Shown in pieces: positions 1 through 10,970 of a stretch of 18,948 nt of DNA; position 1 is the first letter of the stretch, and each line of letters begins with the position of its first letter. The notes below the pieces were generated by a model that was not told the origin of the DNA, did no database searches, and worked only from the letters and a program-made list of their open reading frames with translations. Origin of the DNA: Pseudopyrenochaeta lycopersici (lineage: Eukaryota > Ascomycota > Dothideomycetes > Pleosporales > Pseudopyrenochaetaceae); the NCBI GenBank assembly GCA_003313425.1, contig NHZP01000144.1, forward strand, positions 1-18,948, read 5' to 3'. Both the position numbers and the translations under genes were made by a program.

Positions 1-640
1 AGCTGATATTAGGGAAGGCCTCGCGCTCCAGGCTTGCGCGCGAAGTTTCGTGTTCAATTCCGCGTTCAATTCCGCGTTTCCGCTAGCTCCGTGCTTATTT
101 CCGGTCTACATCCTCTGTCCACTTGGTCAGTACCCTATAGCCTACATTATGCATGGTACTAACATGCCAGTACGGTTTGGCGCCGCTTAGCACCGCATTC
201 GTACTCTTTATACTTAGGCCTATAGTGCTTCTCAGGCTGTTTTTACGAGGCGTGAGAGCTTCATTGAGGCCTTTGAGAGCCGAAGGCTGGCTTTGGGGAA
301 ATTCCTCAGCTATCTGGTAAATCTCGTGCGTCTCAGAGCGTGGTGCGCACACGGTCGCGTCAGCCGCAAGCGCGAGTCATCATGGTCAAGTCCGGAGGTA
401 TCATCACATTGGCTTGTACAACCTCTAGTAACGTTAACGGCTGATACCACCTTCCCTTCGAGCAAGCTTTGCTAATCTCTCTCAGGCAATTGAACGCGTA
501 CACGAACAATAAAATCGAGATTCATCTACCTATCCGGGTTTCGTGCCCTGCATCCACAAAATTTCTTGTGCAACAACTGAGTATAATACGCCGAAATTGC
601 TTGCCCATTCTACGACTGCTTGTTGAGATCTTTGCTGACT
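1..640. other. Stretch without a recognisable gene
   Basis: No supported gene is seen. The only open segments are 60 to 85 codons long, with no recognisable motif. The one local feature is a 12-bp unit (GTTCAATTCCGC) repeated twice in tandem at 52-75. An unrecognised minus-strand reading (95-352) is open but has no family signature. Base composition is not AT-rich, so there is no sign of strong repeat-induced point mutation here. Confidence 0.6.
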
Positions 641-1209
641 AGTGGCACGGTTTTGGCGTTGCATTCAAACACAAATCTTGCTCAGAATCACCGACAACTT
701 CGAGAGAATTACTCGGATTGCGCGCGTCGTTGGTAGCTTGCCCCAACCTTTGCGATATTCTCTAGGGTCATCTACTCTACGTAAGTCCCGATCCAAAGAG
801 CAAGCGGCTTGTTCGCCTCTTCAGCTCTATACCTATACCTCCCCATTCTTACTGAACAGAAGATCTGCGCCCTGGAAAATGTGCCTGCAGGTCAGCTTAA
901 ATCAAAATATCTATCGCTACATGCTAGGCGGGGCTACAGTATCAACGTCGTACGGGCTGACTACTGAAATAGGTCAATGTCATGATATTCAGCCTTACCC
1001 ATACGCTGCTCATATTCGTTCTCAATTAGACTACTCACAGGGTACCTCTCCTTTTTCGCCGCAACTGGATAAGTCCTCAAGGCCTTTTCGGGTCGCTTCT
1101 TCTGCTCCTAGCTTATCCACACGGTCACCACCCCACGAGGTAAGAGTAAGTTCAATACCTTTGTCACCCTATTTGTACTATACACTAACTGTCGTGCCCG
1201 GCGCCTTTG

Positions 1210-2192
1210 CTAGAATATAAATCGCAGCATCGGCTGAGAGCATTTGTGGCTGTCAACTTAGGTGAGCGATTCACAAGGCTGTACAATCCTCGCCAGGCCG
1301 TGCTCAAGCAGGGCGTGGAGGCGTTGACCCCGCTTCTGCAGCTCGATTTCCGCTAATCCGACTCTCGCAGGGATCAGTCCGATTATGCCCAACAGATGTT
1401 CCGCATCTATTGACAGTCAGTAAGTGATCGCTCCGTTTATTGCGGTTAAGTATGGCGACACTCAAAGGTTGACAGCACCATGGATTCAATCTGGGGCTTC
1501 CCAGATTGGCCGCTTGCTGTGACACTGACATCCTTAAATTCAAGAGTAATCGCCGCCTAAGCGTGTGCCATTCATTCAAACTTCTCGCAGCGTCGACCAA
1601 TGGCTGAAACATGACCAGAAACTGACATTCCAAACACTGAGGCAACCGACGTCTTCGATGCTGTCGAATGGCAACCTTCGCTCTACCATCCTACCTCTGT
1701 CGAGCTGAATCAAGATCCTCGAGGTCCACAAGAGACAGTAAGTCCTATATGGCCCTCGATGATCATCCGAGATGTATCAAGACTGCGGGGACAAGCTTGA
1801 AGTCTGACTGACTAGTCCCTAGATCTCGTCTATCAACTTCGGATGCCGCTGAGGCGCGTATCTACAATCCGTTGTGTCCCATAAAAGTATGTGTCCGTGG
1901 ATCTCGCTAACGCCAATCAGGCTCCAAATCTTTGCAGCATGCGATCTATACAAGGGACGCACCGACCAACGTCGAAGAAGACGCTAGCCGGCAGCTAAGT
2001 AGCTTCAAGCGCACTCCGACTCTTAGATGTCTCGCGGATTTGAATGCTCATACGCGACATTGAGTTCCCCTGCTCGCAATCGCAACGTCATCTGCTGACA
2101 TCTGTCTCGTAGCGCCCTGGCACCGAATCAAGCTAGCGGTTGGCCTGGCTCTTGAGATCTACTGCGCGAAGGACCATCAGGTAAGCGGTCTT
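1210..2192 (+). pseudogene. Decayed multi-exon gene remnant, unidentified
   Basis: Several short plus-strand segments read like real protein and are bordered by plausible splice sites, but stops and frame changes break the chain. One runs about 1216-1353 (through AVNLGERFTRLYNPRQAVL) and ends in TAA, with more coding-like sequence after the stop. Another runs about 1609-1738 to a GTAAGT donor at 1739. A third lies at about 1825-1889 before a GTATGT donor at 1889, followed by a GCTAAC branch point and a TTTGCAG acceptor ending near 1939. A fourth starts just after that, meets TGA near 2061, and resumes around 2114 after a GCTGAC...TCGTAG acceptor, reaching a GTAAGC donor near 2181. The last part (HRIKLAVGLALEIYCAKDH) faintly resembles the helical region of fungal HeLo/DUF7580-type proteins, but this is too weak to name it. 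The mix of intact splice borders and interior stops suggests an old inactivated gene. It could instead be several unrelated remnants. Confidence 0.3.
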
Positions 2193-2753
2193 TCATCGTG
2201 CCTACTGGTTCTGTACAAGCTCTACCTAACCAGTAAGGCTTGGTGTTAATATTTTCTACACTCGCGAAAGAAAGGTTACATGTTTAGTGTGCTTCTAGCG
2301 ACGTGCACAGCGATTTCACAACATTTTGAAGGCCCCTGGACCTGCAACCAGCTAACTGTTTGGAGCAGGGCCCGTAACGGCTTGTGTACGCAAGAGCATC
2401 ATGTCGCAATGATATATGTAGCGTCCCATGGCGCGTGGGGCGAGTAAACTGTGTGAGTCTTTCTCCGCCCTGGCATCCTGGTCTGGCTTATTTACAGGAA
2501 ACGGCACAATCAGTGATGCGGATCGCGACGATCAAGAGGAAGATTCAATCGCTCGAGACAGGTAGCTGGGGTAAGCACAATCGGCAAAGTCTTCAGCAAA
2601 TCGCTGTGGCATTCTCCGGTCCCAACCCAGGATTCTTCATATCACCTCTTGGCGGCCGCTGACGTTAACACAGAACGCCATACTACAAAACCGATTATAC
2701 GACTAGTGGCCTAAGTGTAAACGTGGAAAAGAGGGGCCAAGCCGCCTTGCTGT

Positions 2754-2766
2754 GGGGGGGGGGGGG
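2754..2766. repeat. G13 homopolymer
   Basis: Thirteen consecutive G residues. Such a run is length-unstable and also prone to sequencing error, so the exact count should not be trusted. Confidence 0.9.
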
Positions 2767-3155
2767 AAATCCGCCGAACGGTGATGGCTTGCCAACGCAT
2801 GCATATGCATACCATGTCTAGCGCGCGGACCGCGCCTCCCGGCACCACCCTGCATATCTCCGAGTCAGTGTTATGCAGGCAGTCCACATACATCGTGTCT
2901 GCTGCCGAGTCCAACCCTGGCCCGTGTCATGCAATTGCACGGGCGCCGCCATCATCCGCTGCCTGTCAGTCCTCTTCGGGCCAGCGTCCCTTAGGCCGGT
3001 ACTTCACAATTGAACTCAGATCCCGAAACTTCAACGAACACAGCGGGATGATTCTGTACCAACAGTCAAGAGCAAGTCGCCTCGCGCAAGTGACTGCGCT
3101 TGTGAAGGCCGCAGGTGGCCTCATCAACTCTGCCGTACTGACTGCATAAAGCGTG

Positions 3156-3187
3156 CAGAGAGAGAAGAGAGAAGAGAGAAGAGAGAG
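3156..3187. repeat. GA-rich microsatellite
   Basis: About 32 bases made only of G and A on the plus strand, built on AGAGAGA and GAGAGAA units. It is a purine-only low-complexity tract about 200 bases upstream of the methyltransferase start codon. Confidence 0.85.
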
Positions 3188-3394
3188 TATCTGCTTCATT
3201 CTCGTTTCTAGCCTCTAAGCATTAGTACAGTTTTGACCCCATGGACCGGTGGCCAAATCAGCTACTGTGCAATACACAAACTAGGCTAGGCACACTAACG
3301 AGACTCGTCCAGCATATCTGAACATAAGGCGTTAAAAGTCATTGCAAATTTCGGGGGGTTCCACATCGAAGCAGCACTCGCCCAAGGCGGTATC

Positions 3395-5068
3395 ATGAAA
3401 GCTGAACAGCAGTCCGCCCTTTTCGAGCTGGCGACGGAGGTTCAGCAGCTGACAACTCAGATTGTCAAAGATCTGACTGCGAAGAATCTACGGGAGCCAA
3501 CATTTGAAGTAGACTCCGAAACAATGCCGGAAACTCCAGAGCAGATTGCCCTCCGTGCACGGCTGAATGATGCCGCTCGAGATCTACTACGCCTCGTGAA
3601 TGGCCCCAGAAACGATGCGCGGACCTTCGTATGCTACTTGTACGATCTGGCAGCCTGGCAAGTAGCTTGTGAATCCAACTTCTTCGAAGCAATTCCCGAA
3701 GATAGAGTCGCTAACATCAAGAGATTGCGGAGAAAGTTGGAATGGACGAAGATCGTGTTGGTCGCTTCTTGCGCATGCTAGCTACGGACGGAGTTTTTGA
3801 GGAAGTGGAAAAGGATGTGTTCAAACATACGTCCCGAAGTGTTCTTTACCTGAAAGACAAGCAGTGGCGGGATGTATGCACTATCAGTGCGATTATTCTG
3901 CTCGACGTTGGTAGAATTACGATGCTAATACAGCCTATAGGTTGGATGAATTCTTCAGAGCAGCAACTGAGACTTCCGCAAGTATCCAGGAATCAACCCT
4001 CGTGAGCAATAGGCAGAAGAAAGCTTTTGTGATGAGGCACGGAACGGATTTGTTTCAATTCTACAAGCAAGACCCACAACGAGCAGGTCGCTTTGCGAGC
4101 GCGATGGCTGGAGTCTCCAGACGCACTACTCTCCTTCTCCAACTTGCAGGTTACTGTGCTAACTTCCTTGTAGTCGAGCGCCATTTTGAAACTCTCAAGG
4201 AGAGCCTCTCTTGGGATCAAATCAGCAGAGGCAAAATCATCGCTGTCGGTGGTAGAAGTGGCCACATGAGTGTCTCGCTCGCCCGGGTAAGTTTGAAACA
4301 AACCCAATGCTCTACAACAAGCTCACTTACAGCTGCTCGAGGCCTTCCCAAATCTTGAACTCATTGTCCAGGATTCTCTGACCATGCTGTCATCGGCTAT
4401 CCAGAACGACTTCTCAGATCTCAATGGTCGAGTTACGTTCATGCCGCATGACTTCTTCGCTACTCAACTCGTCTCAGGCGCACCAGCATATCTTTTGAGG
4501 TACGTAACCCATAACTGGAACGACGTGGACTGTATCCGTATCTCCAGGGCGCTCCTTCCTGCCTTGGAGAAAAGCACTCCTGGGACACCACTCTTGATCA
4601 ACGATGTTGTACCGCCAACACTGGGAGAAGCCTCAATTTTCCACGACAATCACATGTGCCAGGTTGACATCATGATGATGCTGGTCCTCGGGGCTAAACA
4701 GAGAATAGAAGAACAGTTCCGGCATTTGCTCTCGGATGCAGGTTCACGATTCAAGGTTAGCAAAGTTAAACTGATGTTGCTCTGAGACCATTCGCTAATG
4801 TCTCTTCCAGATCAAAGCTATTCACGGAAAGGGCAACATGAGCCAGATCGAGGCACATCTGGATATTGATGCAGCTCGCCGTACGGAAGGCTTAGCTGTT
4901 GCCGAAGTCTCCAAAGATGCGTGTCAGCAGATGACCAGGAGCAGGATGCATCCACTGTTGCCAACCAGCAGAAGCGGACTGGAACCCGTCTCTGATCTAC
5001 TGGAGCGCCACATCACTGGGCTGCATGATGACCTGTGGAGTTCACTCTTGCCATCTCATTCAATGTAG
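3395..5068 (+). pseudogene. SAM-dependent O-methyltransferase (frame-broken)
   Basis: Fungal class II O-methyltransferase of the kind that methylates hydroxyls of polyketides. ATG 3395 begins a helical N-terminal dimerisation half (LYDLAAWQVACE, then GRFLRMLATDGVFEE), followed by the catalytic half with SAM motif I at 4239-4265, the DNGRVTFMPHDFF-like region and the HNWND motif whose His codon (4510-4512) is the expected catalytic base. Introns inferred from splice signals: 3887-3940 (GCTAAT branch), about 4120-4173 (CTAAC branch, but no GT at the expected donor), 4287-4332 and 4756-4810. Two single-base losses break the frame, near 3719-3723 and at 3874-3876. Motif I reads AVGGRSGH where the family has D-x-GGG-x-GH, so the Asp and one Gly are changed. 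The usual C-terminus (near codon 4868) runs on about 66 more codons to TAG 5066, giving about 488 codons against about 400 in the family. It lies 887 bp upstream of the codirectional PKS and is probably its tailoring enzyme, now likely inactive. Confidence 0.85.
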
Positions 5069-5164
5069 CATACCCAGCATTGTATGCGAAACATGCATTG
5101 TATTGAGTAAGTGTAAACCACGTCTCTTTTGGTGTATGTGCGTCCAGCCCGACTGGGCGCCGAT

Positions 5165-5171
5165 CCAATCA
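5165..5171 (+). promoter_or_regulatory. CCAAT box (candidate)
   Basis: CCAATCA matches the binding core of the fungal CCAAT-binding complex. It lies about 785 bp upstream of the PKS start and about 100 bp past the methyltransferase stop. The motif is short and could occur by chance. Confidence 0.3.
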
Positions 5172-5365
5172 GGGTGTGGTAAGTTAGCGAAGGCGGAGGA
5201 AAGTTCCGTGATGACGCCCATAGGCGAACGTCCCGAGCTTATCCTCACAACACTAAAGTTGATAACTCTACAAAGAATCCGCAACACCAGCCAACTAAGG
5301 CCCACCACGTATCAACAGACCTAGCTGCGGCCTGTCTCCCGGTCTAACCAGAAGCAATCATGCAT

Positions 5366-5376
5366 CGGAGGAGCCG
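5366..5376. promoter_or_regulatory. CGG-N5-CCG dyad (candidate Zn2Cys6 site)
   Basis: Inverted CGG half-sites separated by five bases (CGGAGGAGCCG), the arrangement bound by dimeric Zn(II)2Cys6 activators that often control fungal biosynthetic clusters. It is a single copy about 580 bp upstream of the PKS, with no cluster regulator gene in the window, so this is only a candidate. Confidence 0.3.
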
Positions 5377-5851
5377 CTACGCATGCATATCAGAAGTGGA
5401 ACTGATGAACTGTTGGTCTCTAACTGGGATAGGCTAACTCTCCACGCATAGCCTTCTTGCGTCTTTGGCTAAACATATCAGCATTCATTCGTATCTGCAG
5501 AATTAAACAGCGCAACAGTACGAAGCAGCCAATGCCTAGGCTCAATTGCATGTAAGTCGATCGCCCCGCAACGTCCTTGACGCGCGTGGAAAAGATACAG
5601 ACTGCCATGAATGCTTGAACATAATGCAGAGGTGCGTACCACTGACAATTGTCTCGGCCTCACCGCACTGCTTGGAGAAACACCGTCGGCAATTGATTCC
5701 CACTATCCGTGACAAACTAATTTCCTAGCTTTGTGTTGCAGACGCATTCCGCGTCTCATAGGCGCGCGCACGAGAGCGCTCGATGGCTTCCTGCTAAGTC
5801 CATCCGTGACGACGGAGCAATAGCCTGTACTTTTCCGTACCTCCTAGCTAT

Positions 5852-5890
5852 GTAAGTCATGTTCGCAGCAATACTAATCTCGCACTGCAG
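5852..5890 (+). other. Possible 5' leader intron of the PKS
   Basis: GTAAGT donor, a near-perfect TACTAAT branch point and a CTGCAG acceptor lie in order 65 bases upstream of the PKS ATG. At 39 nt it is short even for a fungal intron, so it may not be spliced. If real, it would mark the transcript as starting upstream of 5852. Confidence 0.3.
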
Positions 5891-5981
5891 TCCTTCGGGT
5901 CTTCAAGAAATCCGCGCAAAAAATAAGGTGCGACTCGTTCTATCATCCAGCGACAATGGCTTGCAAAGACCCCAAGCCAAC

Positions 5982-7370
5982 GTCGATCGCAGTCATTGGC
6001 ATTGGGTGCCGCTTTCCAGGGAATGTTACAAGCGGTGAGAAGCTGTGGGACATGTTGGTGGAGAAAAAGTCTGCAAGGAGCAGAGTGCCCTCGGACGGTT
6101 ATAATGTTGATGCCTTCTATCACCCAGATGGGGACCGTTACGGAACGGTAAGTAACGTCATGGCGCCATCTCCCGCGCGGTTCCTTATTCATGAGTTGCA
6201 GGCTGACTGTTTCAGACCAACAACGATGGTTGGCCACTTCCTTACTGAAGACATATACCTGTTCGATGCGTCATTCTTTTCGATTTCGCCTGCAGAAGCC
6301 ATGGAAATGGATCCAATGCAGCCGCTTCTGCTGGAGGTGACATACGAAGCGCTCAAGAACTCCGAAACGCCACTATCCAGGAGTGTCGGGATCCAAAACA
6401 TCGTGTTTTGTCGGGTGTTTCACCAAGGATTACGAGGAGATGCAGCGGCGAGACGTGGAGTTAGCACCGAAGTACCAATCTACCGGCGCCTCACAGACCA
6501 TGCTCTCCAATCGACTAAGTTACTTCCTCGATATGAAGGGTCCGAGCATTACACTGGACACGGCCTGCAGCAGTGGACTCGTTGCTGTACACTTGGCCTG
6601 CCAGAGTCTGCGAACGGGTGAGAGCTCAATGGCTGTGGTTGGAGGCAGCAATCTCATCTTGAGTCCGGATATCCAGATTGAGATGAGCGACATGCATTTC
6701 CTGAGCTCAGACTCAATATCGTACGCCTTTGATGAGCGTGCTAATGGCTCCGCGCGAGGAGAGGGCGTTGGTGCTGTCATATTAAAACCGTTAGATCTCG
6801 CATTGCGCGATAACGATCCGATACGAGCCGTCATCCGCGGAACAGCTGCTAGCTCGGACGGACGAACACTGGGCATCACGATGCCTTCGAAAGACGCACA
6901 GATCCATCTCATACGTTCTGCATATAAAGCTGCAGGTTGTGATGTAAGCCAGACAGGATACTTCGAGGCACATGGCACAGGCACTGCTACAGGTGATCCG
7001 ATCGAAACCGGCGCGATTGGCGAGGTGTTCGCGGCACATCGTTCCCTTGCAGCAGACGGTGCGGCGATCCCTCTTTCAATTGGATCGTTAAAGGCAAACG
7101 TGGGTCACTTGGGAGGGGCGAGTGGAATTGCTGGCTTAATCAAAGCTGTTCTCAGAGTAGAGAAAGGCACAATTGCACCGAACATCTGGTTTCAACGAGG
7201 TAACCCCGCCATCGATTTCGAAGGATGGCGGCTACAAGTCCCCACTGAGACGAAGGATTGGCCTTTGGAAGGGTTGCGACGCGCAAGCGTTAATTCTTTT
7301 GGTTACGGAGGGACAAATGCTCACGTCATTGTTGATGATGCGTACCACTACCTCCAGCAATACCGTCGTT
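5982..7370 (+). other. PKS ketosynthase (KS) domain
   Basis: Catalyses decarboxylative condensation. All three catalytic residues are coded: Cys 6566-6568, His 6971-6973 and His 7106-7108. The conserved end NSFGYGGTNAHVI is at about 7290-7331. The N-terminal 64 codons are in exon 1. The rest is split by extra bases near 6229-6232 and 6379-6382, both before the active-site Cys. Confidence 0.9.
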
Positions 7371-7694
7371 CTGGTGGGCACATCAGGAATGACTCGGGCT
7401 TCGTCAGTCCTGCCAGCGAAATGACATTCAGTGCCACTCCACGATCACGCTTGTTTCTGCTCTCTGCCAATAACGAGCGTGGTCTGGCTTATATGAGGAA
7501 ATCGCTTGCCGACCACCTCCAAACACAATCCGACTTCGATGAGGAAGGCTTATTGGACAGCCTCGCTTATACCCTTTGTGAATGCCGCTCACGGTTTTCT
7601 TACAGTGCAACAATCGTCACAAAAGACAAACTAGATCTGGAAGGGCGACTGCAAAGTCCTGTCCCAGTTTCCAGCAGTCGCGCAACACCGCCAC

Positions 7695-8640
7695 GAATAG
7701 GTTTCATATTCACTGGTCAAGGTGCCCAATGGTGGGGTATGGGCAGGGAGCTGCTCCATTACCCAATATTCAAGAACAGCCTACTGAGATGCGATACGAT
7801 TACGAAAAGTCTGGGCGCTGACTGGTCTCTGATGGAAGAGCTTCTCAAGGATAAAACCACGTCACGAGTCAGCGAAGCAGAATTCAGCCAGCCGCTCTGT
7901 ACCGCACTCCAGATTGCTCTCATAGATCTGCTCTCCGCATGGAACGTACACTCCCACTCCGTTATCGGCCATTCGAGTGGTGAAATCACCGCTGCCTATG
8001 CCACAGGCGCGTTGAGTTTTGAGTCAGCAATGACTGTTGCGTTCTTTCGTGGCTTATTAACACCAAAAGTGAAGCGCTTTGGGTACGACGGCCGTATGAT
8101 GGCTGTCGGCCTTTCTGAAGAAGAAGCAAACAACGAACTCGCTGAGCTGGGCGACAAGTTTGGAAAAGCTGTCGTCGCTTGCATTAACAGTCCTCGTGGC
8201 GGAACAGTTTCTGGTGATACTAAAGCTATGGTGGAACTCCACAAGGCCATAGTTGCCAAAGGTGTCTTTGCGAGGATGCTTCAAGTAGATACTGCGTATC
8301 ACTCGCATTATATGCAGGCAATCGCTAAAGAATATCTTGCGCGGCTCCAAGAGGCACGCGTTGTACCACAATATGGCGAGCAACAGGCGACAATGTTCTC
8401 TTCAGTCACAGAAGACGTTGTCGACCAGCGCCAGCTAGGCGCCGAATACTGGGTATCGAACCTTGTTGGCTGCGTACGCTTCCCTGGTGCGTTAGAAAAG
8501 CTCTGCTCAATGCCGTCGGTAGATGAGAGTTACGGAGTAGAAGTAATACTGGAAGTTGGAACCCATGCCCTATTCAAACTCCCCGTCCAAGAGATTCTCG
8601 AAAACACATTCGGAGAAAAGTCGCACATCCAATACCTCTC
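7695..8640 (+). other. PKS acyltransferase (AT) domain
   Basis: Loads malonyl units. It runs from FIFTGQGAQWWGMG through GHSSGE (Ser codon 7973-7975) to AYHSHYM, the YHS-type specificity motif usual for fungal malonyl-CoA ATs. It lies in one uninterrupted frame. Confidence 0.9.
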
Positions 8641-8859
8641 CACACTCATCCGCAACAAACCTGCCGATGCCACTGTGCTGGAAGCAGTTGGCCACCTGTG
8701 CGCCAACAACTACCCAGTCAACCTTCACGCAGTCAATTTCCCAAGTGAGCCGAAACAGTCTCTATGCGTCCTGACAGACCTTCCTCGGTATCCTTGGAAC
8801 CACACTCGCAGCTACTGTTGCGAGTCCCGACTCAGCCGTGATTACCGTCTTCGGCAATT

Positions 8860-9830
8860 CGCTAGAACTGACATTCTTGGTGCACCAGTCTATGACTGGA
8901 ACCCGATCGAACCTCGCTTCAGGAATTTCCTGCGACCTCGAGAGCAGCCCTGGCTTAGAGACCATGTCGTTCAGGGCGACGTCTTATTTCCAGCTTGCGG
9001 CTACCTCTGTATGGCAATAGAAGCTTGCAGACAGATGTGCATTATTGCACCATCGACATTCTTACCCCAAGGATCTAAGAACGTATTGGAGTACAGGCTA
9101 CGAGAGGTCAGTATCTCTAGAGCACTAGTCGTCCCCGAATCCGACGAAGGTGTCGAAATCTCATTCTGCATGCGTTGCCAATCGAGCAGCGGCATTGCCC
9201 TATCAGACGTATGGCACGAGTTTCGTGTCTTCTCGTATCCCAACGATGGAGGATGGGTCGAGAATTGTCGGGGTCTTGTTTCCGTGTCGACCCAAGCGAC
9301 TGGCGACGATGTTGACGCAGACATGCCTGAGTGAATGGACAGAAGCGCGTGCAGACGGCACGCAAAAAATTGAGCCGAATTGCTTCTACAAGAGCGTTGA
9401 CGCCATTGGTCTCTCGTATGTACCGTTATTCCAAGGCCTCCAAAGCATAACCATCGATCCTCATGTTCCCGCTCAAGTTGCTGGGGCCATCGAAGTGACC
9501 CACACGCGGATCGCCAATCCGAAAGAGTTTGTGCATGATCGATTATTACATCCTGCTACTCTAGATAGCTTTCTTCAGCTCGCACTTGCAGCCCTGGGGG
9601 GTCCCAAACTTCGTAAACTGAAGGGTGCAATGGTGCCCACATTCATGGAAGAAATGTCGATTTCTGCAGATATCGCCGCCCAAATCGGCGACCAACTCAA
9701 CGTTGTAGTCAGCGCCCAGCGACATGGATCAAGAGAAGCGAAAGCCAACATCTTCGCCCTGGATCCATCCACTTCGAAGCCAGTGGTGCTCATGGATGGG
9801 TTCAAGTTTGTTGCTATCAATGGTGCCAAT
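8860..9830 (+). other. PKS dehydratase (DH) domain
   Basis: Double hot-dog DH. His codon 8963-8965 sits in DHVVQGDVLFP (HxxxGxxxxP) and Asp codon 9564-9566 in LDSFLQ. An extra base at 9332 separates the two halves and leads straight into TGA 9332-9334. Confidence 0.88.
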
Positions 9831-10289
9831 GAGCCTATCGAGGTGCAGTCATTGGCAAAGCACTGCTACAAGCCGATCTGGGAGCCTGATGGGACCCATT
9901 GACCGCCAAAACCTGGACCGGGAGCTACAAGCGGCACCACGACCAGATGATCGACCGAAGACTGTCAGGCAACTGGAGTTGCTGTCGTACTACTTCATCG
10001 ATAAAGCCCTTCGCGAAGTCAACGACGATGACGTATCTACCATGCTTCCTCACAATCAAAGGTTCTATCGGAACCTGTGCGAGCTGCGAGACGCTGTGTT
10101 AGCGAAGACACATCCACAGCAAACAGATGAGTGGCACCAGCTTCACAACCCCGAGACTGCCACTAAACTTCAGGCCCTTGTGGAGTACTATCGAAATCAT
10201 CAGACGGCGTATGATGGCAGGCTTCTAGTACGAGTAGGGGAGGCCCTACATTCAGTATTCAGACAAGAGGTCGAACCTCTCGCGTTGAT

Positions 10290-10970
10290 GATGCAGGAGA
10301 ATCTGCTGGAAGACTACTACACCACCGCCTTCGGAATGCCCAATACATATGCGCAGATATCCCGATACGTCACCATGCTTTCCCATAAGTATCCCAACCT
10401 AGACTATCTCGAGATCGGCGCTGGTACGGGTGGTGCGACGGTTCCGACGCTTCAAGGGCTGAAGGGCTGTGAAGATGTCCACACGTACCCGCGACTGAAG
10501 TCGTACACATACACCGACATTTCATCCTACTTCTTCCAACGCGCCGCAGAGAAGTTTGAGGACTTCTCGCAGTTCATGAACTTTAAGAAGCTCGATGTTG
10601 AGCAAGATCCTGAAACACAGGACTTCAAGCCTGCGTCCTACGATGTTATCGTTGCAGCCAACGTACTCCACGCCACATCCGACATGCATCGCACGATGGC
10701 ACATGCACGGCAGCTTTTACGGCCAGGAGGCAAACTCATCCTTCTTGAAATGACCAATCGCCTTCTTGCAGCCTCAGTCATCTTTGGCACACTACCAGGC
10801 TGGTGGAACGCATCGGAAGAGTGGCGGACTGATGGCCCGCTGCTCACTGAGACTCAGTGGGAAGATGTGCTGCGCTCTACTGGTTTCCGTAGTCTTCAAG
10901 CAAGTAGCCCGGATGTACTGGACCCGCTGGAGGAGGGTACAAGGCTCATGATAGCCACGGCCGTCGAAAC
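10290..10970 (+). other. PKS C-methyltransferase (CMeT) domain
   Basis: SAM loop YLEIGAGTGG (10408-10434), acidic LDVEQDP, FxVIVAANVLHAT-type motif and RPGGKLILLE are all present. The domain therefore looks catalytically complete and lies in one frame, downstream of the break near 9900. Confidence 0.9.

Larger units (their letters stand above)
2193..3390. other. Non-coding stretch with low-complexity tracts
   Basis: Small overlapping ORFs occur on both strands (for example 2384-2662 and 2781-3149 on plus, 2966-3199 on minus), but none shows a recognisable domain and the opposing frames compete. The stretch carries a 13-base G run at 2754-2766, a 12-bp perfect palindrome ATGCATATGCAT at 2799-2810 and a GA-rich microsatellite at 3156-3187. 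The last 200 bases should contain the promoter of the downstream methyltransferase. No convincing TATA box was found. Confidence 0.5.
5069..5955. other. Intergenic region and PKS promoter
   Basis: Separates the methyltransferase from the PKS. Short ORFs on both strands (for example 5420-5608 minus, with one hydrophobic stretch) have no recognisable domain. It holds a CCAATCA box (5165-5171), a CGG-N5-CCG dyad (5366-5376) and a possible leader intron (5852-5890) just before the PKS start codon. No strong TATA box is visible. Confidence 0.6.

Noticed and set aside
642..1220. 192-codon plus-strand ORF
   Set aside because: No domain, and it reads through a strong GTAAGT donor near 781. Coding-like pieces in this area lie in other frames.
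2799..2810. ATGCATATGCAT palindrome
   Set aside because: A single short palindrome in non-coding DNA with no repeat partner or gene context.
3912..3914. In-frame TAG in the methyltransferase after the second frame break
   Set aside because: It lies inside an inferred 54-nt intron (3887-3940) with a GCTAATAC branch point and a TATAG acceptor. Removing the intron joins the flanking coding sequence in phase.
5420..5608. Minus-strand ORF with a hydrophobic stretch between the two cluster genes
   Set aside because: It is short, has no family motif, and is contradicted by overlapping frames of equal quality. One hydrophobic run is not enough evidence.
9270..9340. Intron to explain the frame change at 9332
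   Set aside because: The possible GT...AG pairs would remove well-conserved HR-PKS residues (CRGLVSVST region) and have poor donors. A single extra base explains the change better.
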